DNA of 43,483 nt from Firmicutes bacterium UBA1422 (GCA_002304835.1 DBPK01000010.1:47084-90566), one strand, 5' to 3'; positions 33,314-43,225 are shown, counted from the first letter of the stretch. Numbers and translations: made by a program. The notes: generated by a model not told the origin, from the sequence alone.

Positions 33314-34055
33314 TATTCTCTCCTCCATCGATTTTTATACATATCACTGTTATGTTGTCTCTTCCTCCGGCGTTGTTGGCGGCCTTTATAAATTCATCGG
33401 TCAAGGCCGGCATATTTTCTTCTTTCTTTATTATTTTTTCCATCTTTTTATTGTCCAGTTCTCCGTAAAGCCCGTCCGTGCAAAGGAGTATTATGTCTCC
33501 ATTATTAAGCTCCGTACTGTAAAAATCCGGAGCTATTTCTCTTTCCGCTCCCAGGGCCTTTGTTATCATATTGACTTTCTGATGCCCCTTGGCTTCATCT
33601 TCAGTTATGATTCCCATCTTTATCAGCGAGTTCACATATGTGTGGTCTTCCGTCAGCTGGGAAAGGGTGCCTTTTCTGAAAATATAAGCTCTGCTGTCTC
33701 CCACATTTGAGATGTATGCTCTGTTCTCCTTCAGATGGCATACGACCAGTGTTGTGGCCATTCCCCTGTTTTGTTCATATTTTTCGGCCAGATCATAAAC
33801 CTTTTTATTTGCTTCTTCCATGCAGTCTTTGAAATATTCACCGATCTGCTCCTCCGAAAACATTTCCCCAATAGGATTTTTTTTGATGTATGCGGCCACA
33901 GAGGTCACAGCTGTTCTGCTGGCCAGTTCACCGGCATTATTGCCACCTACACCGTCCGCAACGATATATATTTCTTCTTTTGGCATAACAAAACAGGCAT
34001 CTTCATTATTCTTTCTTTTTATTCCTTTGCTGCTTTTGAATCCTATTTGTATCAT
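33303..34055 (-). CDS. prpC: PP2C-type protein phosphatase PrpC
   Basis: Reverses PrkC phosphorylation; metal-dependent. 250 residues with the PP2C motifs KRKNNEDA, IVADGVGGNNAGE, SNVGDSRAYIF and GGRDNITVICI. Directly upstream of and overlapping prkC. Confidence 0.95.
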   Translation of the reverse strand: MIQIGFKSSKGIKRKNNEDACFVMPKEEIYIVADGVGGNNAGELASRTAVTSVAAYIKKNPIGEMFSEEQIGEYFKDCMEEANKKVYDLAEKYEQNRGMATTLVVCHLKENRAYISNVGDSRAYIFRKGTLSQLTEDHTYVNSLIKMGIITEDEAKGHQKVNMITKALGAEREIAPDFYSTELNNGDIILLCTDGLYGELDNKKMEKIIKKEENMPALTDEFIKAANNAGGRDNITVICIKIDGGENNEQ

Positions 34056-34073
34056 ATTTTTTCTTTTCCTTTT

Positions 34074-35369
34074 TTACTCAAAAAGGTCATCGGTTTTTTT
34101 CATCAGACATATATAAAATCCATCGGTGTCGTCCACATTAGGCAGGAATTGAACTGTTTGTTCCACTATGAAAGACGGTATCTTCCTTATAAAATCGCTT
34201 ATTACCCTTTCGTTTTCATAGGGATTTATCGTGCATGTACAGTACATAAGCTTTCCGCCCGGTTTTACATAACTTGCAGATGCGGATAAAATGGCCAGCT
34301 GCTTGCCGGGCAAGGCCTGTATCTCTGCAGTTTCTTTTTTGTATTTTATCTCCGGTTTTCTCCTTATTACACCCAGAGCCGAGCAGGGTGCATCCACAAC
34401 CACTCTGTCCGCTTTTCCCAGCATGGAAGAATCGACCTTTGTGGCATCCCATGTCCTTGTTTCTACGATATTGATCCCCAGTCTTTCTGTTTCTCTGTTT
34501 ATGATGTCAAGCTTTCTCCTGTAAATATCAGAGGCCAACACTATACCCTTGTTATTCATCCTTTCTGCGATGGCAAGAGTCTTTCCTCCGGGGGCCGCAC
34601 ATACATCCATTATTGTTTCCCCGTGTCTTGGGTCAAGTATCTGAGCCACCATCTGTGACGCTTCGTCCTGCACGGAAAACATACCGTTCTTGTAGAACTG
34701 GGTACTCAGCAGATCCTTTCCTTTTATGTGAAGTGCATTTTTGCTGTGCCTGCCTTCTTTTACTGTATATCCGTTTTTTTCAAGGTTTTTTACCAGATCT
34801 TCTTTCATTACCTTGAGCCAGTTCATTCTTATGGTTATATCAGGACTTTCGTTGCCCGCTTTGAGCAGTTCTTCAACAAAGCCTGTATCATAACTTTCAA
34901 GCCACAGTTTGATTATCCATGGTTCATATGAATATTTCACCGAAAGATATTTGATCTCATCTTCATTTCTGTCGGGAAGTTTTATTTTATACTTGTCTCT
35001 TATATATGACCTTAATACACCGTTTATGAAGTTTTCTCTGCCCCTTGCAAATTTCTTTGCCAGTATAACACTTTCGTTTACGGCTGCATACTCCGGTACC
35101 GAGTCCATTTTGGCCAGCTGGTATATACCCATCCTAAGTATAATAAGGTCGCTGGTCTTAATTTTTGAAACTCCGCTGGGAACCAGGCTGTCTATTACAT
35201 AATCAAGCAGCATTTTATTTTCAAGAACACCGTATACAAGCTCTCTTACAAAGGATGCATTATCGGGTTTTCCGCATATTATCTGGTGATTAAGTGCTAT
35301 ATTCGAGTAGGATTTTTTTGTTTCCACATCAATAAGTGTGTTGTATGCTGTTTTTCTGTTTGCGTCCAT
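34074..35369 (-). CDS. rsmB: 16S rRNA m5C967 methyltransferase RsmB
   Basis: 431 residues: N-terminal NusB-like helical domain (~1-140), then the SAM methyltransferase domain with VCAAPGGKTLAIAE, VDAPCSALGVIRR (motif IV Cys) and YCTCTINPYENE (catalytic Cys). Gap of one base to the peptidase stop upstream. Confidence 0.94.
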   Translation of the reverse strand: MDANRKTAYNTLIDVETKKSYSNIALNHQIICGKPDNASFVRELVYGVLENKMLLDYVIDSLVPSGVSKIKTSDLIILRMGIYQLAKMDSVPEYAAVNESVILAKKFARGRENFINGVLRSYIRDKYKIKLPDRNEDEIKYLSVKYSYEPWIIKLWLESYDTGFVEELLKAGNESPDITIRMNWLKVMKEDLVKNLEKNGYTVKEGRHSKNALHIKGKDLLSTQFYKNGMFSVQDEASQMVAQILDPRHGETIMDVCAAPGGKTLAIAERMNNKGIVLASDIYRRKLDIINRETERLGINIVETRTWDATKVDSSMLGKADRVVVDAPCSALGVIRRKPEIKYKKETAEIQALPGKQLAILSASASYVKPGGKLMYCTCTINPYENERVISDFIRKIPSFIVEQTVQFLPNVDDTDGFYICLMKKTDDLFE

Positions 35370-35370
35370 T

Positions 35371-36075
35371 CTAATTACGCCCCCTTATCAACAATATTCT
35401 TAGTAGATTCGCCACTGCCACAGCCAGAGCTGCCACATATGTCATAGCTGCTGCTGAAAGGACCTTTTTGGCTCCGCCTGTTTCTTCGGGCAAAACTATA
35501 CCAAGTTCCTCCAGCTGAACAAGTGCTCTTCTGCTGGCATTGAATTCCACAGGCAGCGTTATAGTGTGAAAAAGTATCACTCCAACGAAAGCAAATATTC
35601 CTATATTAAAAATCAGGTTCCCCTGGGAGTAATAACCTGTCTGTATCACTATCAGACCTACTATCAAAAGAGGCCAGGAAAGCCAAGATACGATGCTTAC
35701 CGGAATAGCGATAAGGTTCCTTATACTAAGAGGTACATACTTTGAACCATGCTGGATCGCATGACCCGATTCATGAGCTGCTATTGCAAGAGAAGCAATT
35801 GAACTGCTCTCGTAAACATCGGGTGAAAGACGCATTATCTTTTTGCGCGGGTCATAATGGTCTGACAATCTTCCTTTCCCCATTTCCACTGAGACATGAT
35901 CAAGCCCGTTGGAATCAAGTATTTTTCTTGCTGCAGCGGCTCCTGTCATTCCATTTCTTCCGGCTACCCCTGAGTAATTGTTATAAGCGGAATTTACCCG
36001 GCTCTGTGCTATAAATGCAAAAATGATCGCCGGTATCAGCAGTATAAAAGTCGGATCGAACATCCCGAAATACAT
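35371..36075 (-). CDS. membrane zinc metallopeptidase (PF04298, YugP-like)
   Basis: 234 residues with the metal motif HESGHAIQH, an N-terminal membrane segment and two or three further hydrophobic segments. Substrate unknown. The gene often sits between fmt and rsmB in clostridia, a link that has no explained function as far as I know. Confidence 0.88.
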   Translation of the reverse strand: MYFGMFDPTFILLIPAIIFAFIAQSRVNSAYNNYSGVAGRNGMTGAAAARKILDSNGLDHVSVEMGKGRLSDHYDPRKKIMRLSPDVYESSSIASLAIAAHESGHAIQHGSKYVPLSIRNLIAIPVSIVSWLSWPLLIVGLIVIQTGYYSQGNLIFNIGIFAFVGVILFHTITLPVEFNASRRALVQLEELGIVLPEETGGAKKVLSAAAMTYVAALAVAVANLLRILLIRGRN

Positions 36076-36108
36076 ATGTTTTTTACCTCCAAAACACCAA
36101 GTTACATT

Positions 36109-37044
36109 TTAACCCAAAACCGTCATTATTTCAATGCCGTTGCCCCTCAAAAAATCCTTAACGGGCATTTTCTTCCTGCCGGGCATCTGCAGTTCCCGTA
36201 CAAGGAGCAGCCCTTTTCCCGCTACTATACCTATTCCGTTTTCGGAAATACTGATCACCGTTCCGGGTCTTTTCCCACCACAGTCTTCTTGGTCAAATGC
36301 TTCTGCCTTCCATATTTTCAGCATTTCTCCTTTATAGAAGGTGTATGCGCCGGGGCGTGGACCAAAGGCTCTTATCAGCCTTTCGATTTCAGAGGGTTTT
36401 TTGGAAAAATCAATTTCCCCTTCTTTTTTATTTATCATAGGTGCATATGTGGAAAGGCTTTCATTTTGCGGTTTTCTGACTATTTCCCCTTTTTCTATGG
36501 TCTTTATGGTTTTCATAAGCAGTTCTGCACCCAGAACGGCCAGCTCATCATACAGCTGTCCCGAAGTTTTACGGTCTATCTCTGTTTCTGCGGAGGAAAG
36601 TATGTCTCCTGTGTCAAGTCCCTCTTCCATGCACATTATAGTGATACCGGTGTACCGGTCTCCTGCAAGTATTGCCCTTTGTATGGGGGCCGCTCCCCTG
36701 AATCTGGGCAGCAGGGATGCATGTATATTGACACATCCGTGTTTCGGCATTCGGATGATCTCTTTCGGAAGTATCTTTCCGTAAGCCGCCACCACAATAA
36801 TATCCGGGCAGGACTTCTCCAGTTTGTCAAAAAAAATCCGGTCGGTCTTTATGTTTTCGGGCTGCAATACGGTAAGACCCATCTCAAGCGCCTTTTCTTT
36901 TACCGGAGCGGCTTTTATTTTTTTGCCTCTGTCCTTTGGGGAGTCAGGCTGACTTACAACAAAACATATTTCATGTTCACTGTTTTTTATTGCCTCAAGT
37001 GCCGGCACTGCAAAGAAGGGAGTTCCCATAAAAATTATTCTCAT
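36109..37044 (-). CDS. fmt: methionyl-tRNA formyltransferase
   Basis: Formylates initiator Met-tRNA. 311 residues: MGTPFFAVPALEA, VVSQPDSPKDRGKK, VAAYGKILPKE, NIHASLLPRFRGAAPI (HxSLLP catalytic loop), and a C-terminal tRNA-binding domain. ATGA overlap with the def stop. Confidence 0.97.
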   Translation of the reverse strand: MRIIFMGTPFFAVPALEAIKNSEHEICFVVSQPDSPKDRGKKIKAAPVKEKALEMGLTVLQPENIKTDRIFFDKLEKSCPDIIVVAAYGKILPKEIIRMPKHGCVNIHASLLPRFRGAAPIQRAILAGDRYTGITIMCMEEGLDTGDILSSAETEIDRKTSGQLYDELAVLGAELLMKTIKTIEKGEIVRKPQNESLSTYAPMINKKEGEIDFSKKPSEIERLIRAFGPRPGAYTFYKGEMLKIWKAEAFDQEDCGGKRPGTVISISENGIGIVAGKGLLLVRELQMPGRKKMPVKDFLRGNGIEIMTVLG

Positions 37045-37544
37045 ATATCCGTTTCTCCCTCATCTTGGGCTCCGGCAACCGCTTCTCTTATATCTTCAGC
37101 CTTATCTGTATAAAGCACGCCCTCCAGATGATCAAACTCATGGCATACGATCACAGCATCAAAGTCAGTGAAATCCTCCACTTTTTCATCACCCTGTCTG
37201 TCTTTGTATTTTATCCTTATCCTCTCGGGTCTTTTAACTGTCCCCACATATCCCGGCACACTAAGACATCCCTCATCGCCTTCCTGCTCTCCTTCTGCTT
37301 CTATTATTTCGGGATCAATGAATTCTTTTAATTCTCTTTCTTCCTGGTCGTGCCCCAGGGATGCAATGAATATCCTTCTCAGGACCCCGACCTGAGGTGC
37401 CGCCAGTCCTACACCGGCTCCTTCCGTCATTGTCTCTTTCATGTCATCCAACAGGATCAATATCCTTTCATTTATTTCCGGGACCTCTCTGCTTCTTTTT
37501 CTCAGTGTTGGATCGTCTTCTTTCAATATGTTCCTTAATGCCAT
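37041..37544 (-). CDS. def: peptide deformylase
   Basis: Removes the N-formyl group from nascent proteins. 167 residues with the three motifs GAGVGLAAPQ (42-51), EGCLS (Cys93) and HEFDH (His135, His139), which bind the metal. Next to fmt as usual; starts one base after the priA stop. Confidence 0.97.
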   Translation of the reverse strand: MALRNILKEDDPTLRKRSREVPEINERILILLDDMKETMTEGAGVGLAAPQVGVLRRIFIASLGHDQEERELKEFIDPEIIEAEGEQEGDEGCLSVPGYVGTVKRPERIRIKYKDRQGDEKVEDFTDFDAVIVCHEFDHLEGVLYTDKAEDIREAVAGAQDEGETDI

Positions 37545-37545
37545 T

Positions 37546-39579
37546 CTAACTCCTCCAGAGGCTGTATGGATTCACATCGACAGCCACATTGTATTTTTTT
37601 ATTTTTTCGTTTCTTAAATGATTTTTGATTTTTTCAAGGACTCCCATGTAATGCTTTCTGCTGCCCAAAGGACACTTTATCAGCATATTATATTTCCAGC
37701 CCTCTTTTGAGATATTTGACGGTATTTGCTGGATCGGGAATATGTTTTCTTCATGTCGTTTACCCGTCATTTCTATGAAAGAGGCCTTCCAATATGAAGC
37801 ACCTTTTTCTGCTTCCTCCCGGACTTTTGAATCAAATATCAGAAGTATGAGATCACAAAAAGGCGGATAATCCATATATTCTCTTAATTTTATTTCTGTA
37901 TCATAAAATTTCCTGTAATCCTGGGCTGCTGCTGCACAAACAGCATAGTTTTCGGGTGTGTATGTCTGTATGACCACCTTTCCGGCTTCAGATCCTCTGC
38001 CGGCTCTTCCCGATGCCTGGGTTATGAGCTGAAAAGTTTTTTCGGCAGATCGAAAATCAGGTATATTCAGGGAAACATCTGCGGAAATGATGCCCACCAG
38101 GCCCACATTCGGAAAGTCCAGCCCCTTGGCCACTATCTGGGTCCCTGTCAGTATGTCTGTGTCCCCTTTGCCGAAGCCGTCCAGTATCTTTTCCATGGAA
38201 CCTTTTTTTCTTGCCGTATCCATGTCCAGTCTTGCGGTTTTATGGCCGGGGAATAGTCTGCTGACTTCTTCTTCCACCTTTTCTGTCCCCGTGCCGAAAT
38301 ATCTTATGTATCTGCTGCCGCAGGAAGGGCATATTTCAGGCACGGCTTCTTCGTGCCCGCAATAATGGCATTTGATCCTGTTTTTTTCTTTATGGTATGT
38401 GAGAGATATGCCGCATTCACTGCATTGCATCACATGTCCGCATTCACGGCATGAAATGAAAGTTGAAAAGCCTCTCCTGTTAAGGAAAAGGATCACCTTA
38501 CTGCCGGTCTTGAGACTTTCATCCATTTCTTCATAAAGAGCTCTGCTTATTACTGACTTGTTGCCTTCTTTCAGTTCCAGTCTCATATCTTCAACTTTTA
38601 CCCGGGGGAGGGGCGTTTTGTTATACCTCTCATTCAAAACAAGCCTGCGGTATAAACCTTTTTCGCTTCTGTAATATGAAACTACCGAAGGCGTTGCACT
38701 GCCCAGAATGACCGGTCCCCCGTAATATGCCGCTCTTTTTATGGCGATCTCAAGTGTATCGTATTTTGGAGTCATATCTGATTTATATGTGTCTTCATGC
38801 TCCTCATCCATTATGACAGCACCTATGTCAACGACGGGTGCGAAAACTGCCGAACGGGCCCCTATTACTATCCTCACCTCGCCTTTTCTTATTCTCTGCC
38901 ATTCATCGAATCTTTCGCCGGGAGAAAGCCTGCTGTGAAGCACGGCTATATTCCCGTTCCCGAACCTTCCTATGAATCTTTCTATTATCTGTTTTGTGAG
39001 GGATATTTCAGGTACCAGCATTATTGCTGTTTTCCCCAGGGCTATACAGTCTTCTATGATCTGCATATATATTTCTGTTTTTCCACTGCCCGTTATACCA
39101 TGCAGAAGAAAAATGTCGTGTTTATTTTTTTGAACGGCTTCTTTCAGCGGACCCAGGGCTTTTTTCTGCTGATCCGTCAGTTCTTTTATGGGCTGGGGCT
39201 CTCCTTTTGTATCCTTATGCGGGTTTCTTTTGTGACCTTTTTTTGATGCACTGCCGGAAGGAGCAAAAAGCCTGACGGCATCTGCATATCTGCAAAGATA
39301 TCTTTTCTTCATCCATATACAGGTCTTTATTATTTCTTCTGTAAGGGACTGTTCTTTGTCAGTCTCTTCTACATATTTGATTTTTTTTATGTTTTTACTT
39401 ATATTTTCGTTCAGTTTATCAGAGACTTCAAATACCCAGGCCCCTTTCCTTTTGTTTCCCTTGGCAAACGACACATACACCTTCTCCCCCGCCTTTATAT
39501 CATCCTTTTCACAGGCATAGGTATAGAAAGTGTCTGTACTGTCGCTTTTATTGTCTATTACCAGATCTACGTATTTCAT
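37546..39579 (-). CDS. priA: primosomal helicase PriA (short form)
   Basis: Restarts stalled replication forks. 677 residues (B. subtilis ~800, E. coli ~730): Walker A GITGSGKTE, Walker B MDEEHEDTYK, an eight-Cys zinc region (CRECGHVMQCSECG, CHYCG, CPSCGS), and helicase motifs GTQIVAKGLDFP and ASGRAGRG. The N-terminal 3'-DNA-binding and winged-helix part is reduced to about 130 residues. The helicase core is intact, so it is probably active. Confidence 0.95.
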   Translation of the reverse strand: MKYVDLVIDNKSDSTDTFYTYACEKDDIKAGEKVYVSFAKGNKRKGAWVFEVSDKLNENISKNIKKIKYVEETDKEQSLTEEIIKTCIWMKKRYLCRYADAVRLFAPSGSASKKGHKRNPHKDTKGEPQPIKELTDQQKKALGPLKEAVQKNKHDIFLLHGITGSGKTEIYMQIIEDCIALGKTAIMLVPEISLTKQIIERFIGRFGNGNIAVLHSRLSPGERFDEWQRIRKGEVRIVIGARSAVFAPVVDIGAVIMDEEHEDTYKSDMTPKYDTLEIAIKRAAYYGGPVILGSATPSVVSYYRSEKGLYRRLVLNERYNKTPLPRVKVEDMRLELKEGNKSVISRALYEEMDESLKTGSKVILFLNRRGFSTFISCRECGHVMQCSECGISLTYHKEKNRIKCHYCGHEEAVPEICPSCGSRYIRYFGTGTEKVEEEVSRLFPGHKTARLDMDTARKKGSMEKILDGFGKGDTDILTGTQIVAKGLDFPNVGLVGIISADVSLNIPDFRSAEKTFQLITQASGRAGRGSEAGKVVIQTYTPENYAVCAAAAQDYRKFYDTEIKLREYMDYPPFCDLILLIFDSKVREEAEKGASYWKASFIEMTGKRHEENIFPIQQIPSNISKEGWKYNMLIKCPLGSRKHYMGVLEKIKNHLRNEKIKKYNVAVDVNPYSLWRS

Positions 39580-39588
39580 TTCTTGTTT

Positions 39589-40599
39589 TTACAAAAGGAA
39601 AATGTTGTTTTTGGAGCATCGTTCCATCATTTCTTCGGGCCATACCGAAACCTGAACTTCTCCTATATGTGCCTTCCTCAGGAAGAACATACAAAGCCTG
39701 CTCTGGCCTATGCCGCCTCCTATCGTGTAAGGCAGTTGCCTGTTTAGTATCGCCTTATGGAAAGGAAGTTCCGCTCTTCCGTTTGCGCCTTCTTCTTCCA
39801 GCTGTCTTGCCATGGCTTCTTCATCAACTCTTATGCCCATGGAAGATATTTCATAGGCTATCTTAAGTATATCGTTCCACAGGATTATATCACCGTTCAG
39901 TTCCCAGTCGTCGTAATCCGGTGCTCTGCCATCATGCTTTTTGCCGGATCTTAATTTGCCGCCGATCTTTTTGATGAATACCGCCTTTTTTTCTTCTGCT
40001 ATGGCATCCTCTCTTTCTTTGGGCGTTTTGTCCGGATACATGTCCTCCAGTTGCTGACTTGTTATAAAGAATATTTCATTGGGCATATTTGTTTTGATTT
40101 CCGGGTAATGTCTGTTTACGAAATCCCCAAGATTTTTTAGTGCATTGTATAATCTTATAACCGTTTCTTCAAGATATGTTTCGTTTCTGTCTTCTTTCAG
40201 TATGACTTTTTCCCAGTCCCACTGGTCAACATATATCGAATGCAGATTATCAAGTTCCTCGTCTCTTCTTATGGCGTTCATGTCGGTATATATCCCATGC
40301 CCCGGTTCAATGCCGTATTTGCCCAGGGCCATTCTCTTCCACTTGGCCAGAGACTGCACTACTTCCACTTTTTTTTCATTCATGTCCTTGAGAGTAAAAT
40401 CGACAGTTCTTTCGATGCCGTTCAGATTGTCGTTGAGCCCGCTTTCCGGAGCCACAAAAAGTGGCGCGGAGACCCGCCTGAGATTCAACCCGTAAGCCAA
40501 TTCATCCTGGAAGAAATCCTTTATTTTTTTTATGGCTCTCTGGCTCTCCATATAATCGATCATTGGTGTATATCCGTCAGGTATCGTTAACTTTGACAT
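39589..40599 (-). CDS. asnA: aspartate-ammonia ligase AsnA
   Basis: Ammonia-dependent asparagine synthesis. 336 residues resembling a class II tRNA-synthetase core: MESQRAIKKIKDFF, LNLRRVSAPLFV, NDNLNGIERTVDF, and the C-terminal GGGIGQSRLCMF with the motif-3 arginine. Ribosome site AGAGGT. Ends 9 bases before priA begins. Confidence 0.96.
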   Translation of the reverse strand: MSKLTIPDGYTPMIDYMESQRAIKKIKDFFQDELAYGLNLRRVSAPLFVAPESGLNDNLNGIERTVDFTLKDMNEKKVEVVQSLAKWKRMALGKYGIEPGHGIYTDMNAIRRDEELDNLHSIYVDQWDWEKVILKEDRNETYLEETVIRLYNALKNLGDFVNRHYPEIKTNMPNEIFFITSQQLEDMYPDKTPKEREDAIAEEKKAVFIKKIGGKLRSGKKHDGRAPDYDDWELNGDIILWNDILKIAYEISSMGIRVDEEAMARQLEEEGANGRAELPFHKAILNRQLPYTIGGGIGQSRLCMFFLRKAHIGEVQVSVWPEEMMERCSKNNIFLL

Positions 40600-40603
40600 A
40601 TTT

Positions 40604-41290
40604 TTACCTCTCTTTCTTTTTTGAGTATTCGCATCCGCAGTGATCCTGCCTGTATAATCCGTATATTTTTGAAAGTTCTATGCTTCTTGCATATCCGTTG
40701 TTTTTCTTAAAATCTTTGTCCAGGAATCCCACTTTATACATCAGTGCTGTTCTTTTCCCTATATGGCTGATGGCATCATAGTCCTTGTGAGGGCTTATGC
40801 TCAATGTGGTGGCAAACATATCAAATCCTAAAATTTTTGCGGTTTCTGCAGTTTTCTCAAGTCTCAGTGCAAAACACTGCTGGCATCTTCTGCCTCCTTC
40901 AGGTTCACCGGCAAATGCCTCAGCCACCCGGTAAAAAGCACTTACATCATAGGGGCCTTCCCTGAACCCCACTTTGCAGGGTATTGTCGGATCATCATTG
41001 TATCTTTTTATAAAGTCCATCTGTGTTTTTTTTCGTCTGATATACTCTTTTTCGTCAGTTATGTTTGGATTGTAAAAAAAGACCGTTATATCATAATCGG
41101 GATACAGTCGTTCTATAACGGCTGTACTGCAGGGTCCGCAGCAACTGTGCAAAAGCAGTGACGGCTTTGCTTTGTTTTTTTCTATACTGCTTATATTGAC
41201 GTATTTAAATGTGCCTTCTCTGACCATCTCTGTACTGTCGGAAAGAGGCCCCGTCTTTTTTACGCCCTTCATCTTAAAGGTTCCTTTCAT
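40604..41290 (-). CDS. queH: epoxyqueuosine reductase QueH
   Basis: Last step of queuosine formation in tRNA (non-orthologous to QueG). 228 residues: HSCCGPC near residue 48, RRCQQCF, and QDHCGCEYS, the Cys set that binds the Fe-S cluster and metal. An N-terminal extension of ~45 residues precedes the core. First gene of the long minus-strand run; upstream ATG 41290 and ATG 41272 both have plausible ribosome sites. Confidence 0.92.
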   Translation of the reverse strand: MKGTFKMKGVKKTGPLSDSTEMVREGTFKYVNISSIEKNKAKPSLLLHSCCGPCSTAVIERLYPDYDITVFFYNPNITDEKEYIRRKKTQMDFIKRYNDDPTIPCKVGFREGPYDVSAFYRVAEAFAGEPEGGRRCQQCFALRLEKTAETAKILGFDMFATTLSISPHKDYDAISHIGKRTALMYKVGFLDKDFKKNNGYARSIELSKIYGLYRQDHCGCEYSKKKER

Positions 41291-41319
41291 GAAACTTTTC
41301 TTCCCATTATCAAAGAAAT

Positions 41320-41328
41320 ATTATACCA
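41320..41328 (-). promoter_or_regulatory. extended -10 promoter of queH and downstream genes
   Basis: TGGTATAAT on the minus strand (TGn-TATAAT), start site near 41313. No convincing -35. A second TATAAT lies ten bases upstream. The 96-base gap must also hold the promoter of the divergent radical SAM gene, possibly TTATCA/TATTAT, which I do not score. Confidence 0.5.
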
Positions 41329-41386
41329 TATTATAGTAGAAAAAAGCATACATAACTGTCACTTTATTGCAAAAGGATATCTGGAA

Positions 41387-42358
41387 ATGATAAACAACAA
41401 TGGCTCCAAAAATGGCACAGTTCCATCATATTCTTTTGAAAACCATGTTTTCAATTCAATAAGCTCTTACCTTAAGACCCGGTTCGGATGCAAAGTAATA
41501 AAACTTTCCATCGACGGCGGCTTTACATGTCCCAACAGGGATGGGACCAAAGGCGTGGGAGGATGTATATTCTGTTCTGCAGGAGGCTCCGGGGAATTGT
41601 CCGGTGACTTGCCGGGGCAGATCCGGCTTCTTTCAAAAAAATGGCCAAAAGTAACGGACTATATAGCATATTTTCAGGCCCACACATCAACTTATGCTCA
41701 TGTTGATATTCTCCGCAGAAAATTCAGCCAGGCCCTTGATCATCCGGGAGTCCTTGGGCTGGCCGTTGCCACAAGGCCCGACTGCCTTTCAGAGGATGTC
41801 CTTGATCTTCTCTCTGAGATCAACCAAAAAACCTTTCTTTGGGTAGAATTGGGACTTCAGACGATTCATGAAAAAACAGCGGAAACCATAAATCGCTGTT
41901 ATCCTCTCTCATGTTATGACTCTGCCGTATCTGCTCTTTTCCAACGGGATATAAGGATAGTGACACATCTGATACTTGGCCTTCCCGGAGAAAACCGACA
42001 GGACATGCTCTCTTCCGTAAGATATGTATGCAAACCTTTAAAAAACTCAGTTGATACTGTCAAGGGAAAGGAGCATATATTCGGGCTCAAACTTCATCTT
42101 ATGAATGTTGTATCAGGCTCTGCCATGGAAAAACTCATGCCGGAATATGTCCCCTTTGATTCCTTGAACGAATATGTGTCCCTTGTCTGCGACATACTTG
42201 AAACGATCCCGCCTGAGATAACAATACACAGGCTCACCGGGGATGTACCAAGACAGCTGCTTATTGCTCCCAAATGGAGCTACCAAAAAAGGACTATCCT
42301 TAACGGTATAATGAAAGAAATGTCCCGGCGGGGAAGTCGTCAGGGATGTCGGATATAA
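41387..42358 (+). CDS. TIGR01212-family radical SAM protein (YhcC-like)
   Basis: 323 residues. The radical SAM cluster region reads CPNRDGTKGVGGCIFC (Cys-x11-Cys-x2-Cys), then YFQAHTSTYA and HLILGLPGE. This family has no settled substrate; E. coli YhcC is a relative. Single-gene + strand unit ended by the terminator at 42359. A weak GGA ribosome site precedes the ATG. Confidence 0.88.
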   Translation: MINNNGSKNGTVPSYSFENHVFNSISSYLKTRFGCKVIKLSIDGGFTCPNRDGTKGVGGCIFCSAGGSGELSGDLPGQIRLLSKKWPKVTDYIAYFQAHTSTYAHVDILRRKFSQALDHPGVLGLAVATRPDCLSEDVLDLLSEINQKTFLWVELGLQTIHEKTAETINRCYPLSCYDSAVSALFQRDIRIVTHLILGLPGENRQDMLSSVRYVCKPLKNSVDTVKGKEHIFGLKLHLMNVVSGSAMEKLMPEYVPFDSLNEYVSLVCDILETIPPEITIHRLTGDVPRQLLIAPKWSYQKRTILNGIMKEMSRRGSRQGCRI

Positions 42359-42385
42359 AAAACTGTCTTCTAAAAAGACAGTTTT
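42359..42385. terminator. bidirectional terminator between the radical SAM gene and tdk
   Basis: 11-base stem AAAACTGTCTT/AAGACAGTTTT with a 5-base loop; T-rich exit on both strands. It directly follows both stop codons. Confidence 0.88.
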
Positions 42386-42388
42386 CTT

Positions 42389-42985
42389 TTATTTATTTTG
42401 TTTCATTTCGGGTCCCAGCCTGCCGTCATTATAGTGCTTCCTGCAAAGGGGAACATACATGTCCATGCCTCCTACCATTATCTGCTTGCCTTCCTTGACC
42501 ATTTTCCCCTCGACCACTCTGGCCACCATGGTGGCTTTCCGGCCGCACCAGCAGATGGTTTTTATTTCCTCTATTTTATCTGCATATACAAGCATATAAT
42601 ACGATCCCTCGAAAAGCTCATTTCTGAAATCGTTTTTTAGTCCGAAGGCCAATACGGGAGTGTCACAGCTGTCCACTATTTCCACCAGTTCCTGAACATG
42701 ATGCTTCCTTAAAAACTGACATTCATCAATGAGGACACAATCAACTTTTTCCCTGGCATTTTCTTTCATGAAAAGCTCAAGTATGTTGGTTTCATTACCT
42801 ATGGGTACCGCTTCTCTCTGGACGCCGATCCTTGAGGTTATGACCCCTGTTTCATGTTTGTCTCCAACAGCCGGAGTCATCACAAGGACCCTTTTCCCCC
42901 GCTCTTCGTAATTGTAGGCTACTTTTATAACTTCTATTGATTTGCCCGCATTCATAGTGCTGTATTTATAAAACAGCTGTGCCAT
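42389..42985 (-). CDS. tdk: thymidine kinase (type II)
   Basis: Salvage of thymidine. 198 residues: P-loop TMNAGKS (10-16), DECQFL lid motif, GLKNDF, and the zinc site with CWCGRKA and CRKHY. ATG 42985 follows AAAGGAGG; the longer frame to 43012 includes the ribosome site and is rejected. Confidence 0.95.
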   Translation of the reverse strand: MAQLFYKYSTMNAGKSIEVIKVAYNYEERGKRVLVMTPAVGDKHETGVITSRIGVQREAVPIGNETNILELFMKENAREKVDCVLIDECQFLRKHHVQELVEIVDSCDTPVLAFGLKNDFRNELFEGSYYMLVYADKIEEIKTICWCGRKATMVARVVEGKMVKEGKQIMVGGMDMYVPLCRKHYNDGRLGPEMKQNK

Positions 42986-43023
42986 TTTTCCCTCCTTTGA
43001 GCTTAGTATCATCCATTTAATAG

Positions 43024-43052
43024 ATTATACTGATTTGAGCTGAAAATTTCAA
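43024..43052 (-). promoter_or_regulatory. tdk promoter
   Basis: -35 TTGAAA (43047-43052), 17-base spacer, -10 TATAAT (43024-43029). The rest of the ~210 bases between tdk and the tRNA genes is AT-rich with only the tRNA terminator recognised. Confidence 0.8.
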
Positions 43053-43172
43053 CGTATTTAGTGGTCCTTAAAACATTTTGACTATAATTCAATAATTTGT
43101 TGTTTATCTTTATACAATAGTATTATTCATTTTTTGTATAAGTATAAGCATAAATGAAAATTATTTTAGTAA

Positions 43173-43217
43173 ATAAAAAAAACCGCCGACGCGTTGAAAT
43201 CAACGGTATCGACGGCC
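43173..43217 (-). terminator. terminator of the tRNA cluster
   Basis: Minus strand: lower stem CCGTCGA/TCGGCGG (7 bp with one G-T pair), internal loop, upper stem GTTG/CAAC, then eight T. Confidence 0.75.
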
Positions 43218-43225
43218 CTATCGGG

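Noticed and set aside
36076..37113. 345-codon open frame on the + strand
   Set aside because: It lies antisense to fmt, whose motifs are intact, and its translation is rich in Phe/Cys/His without any known domain or ribosome site.
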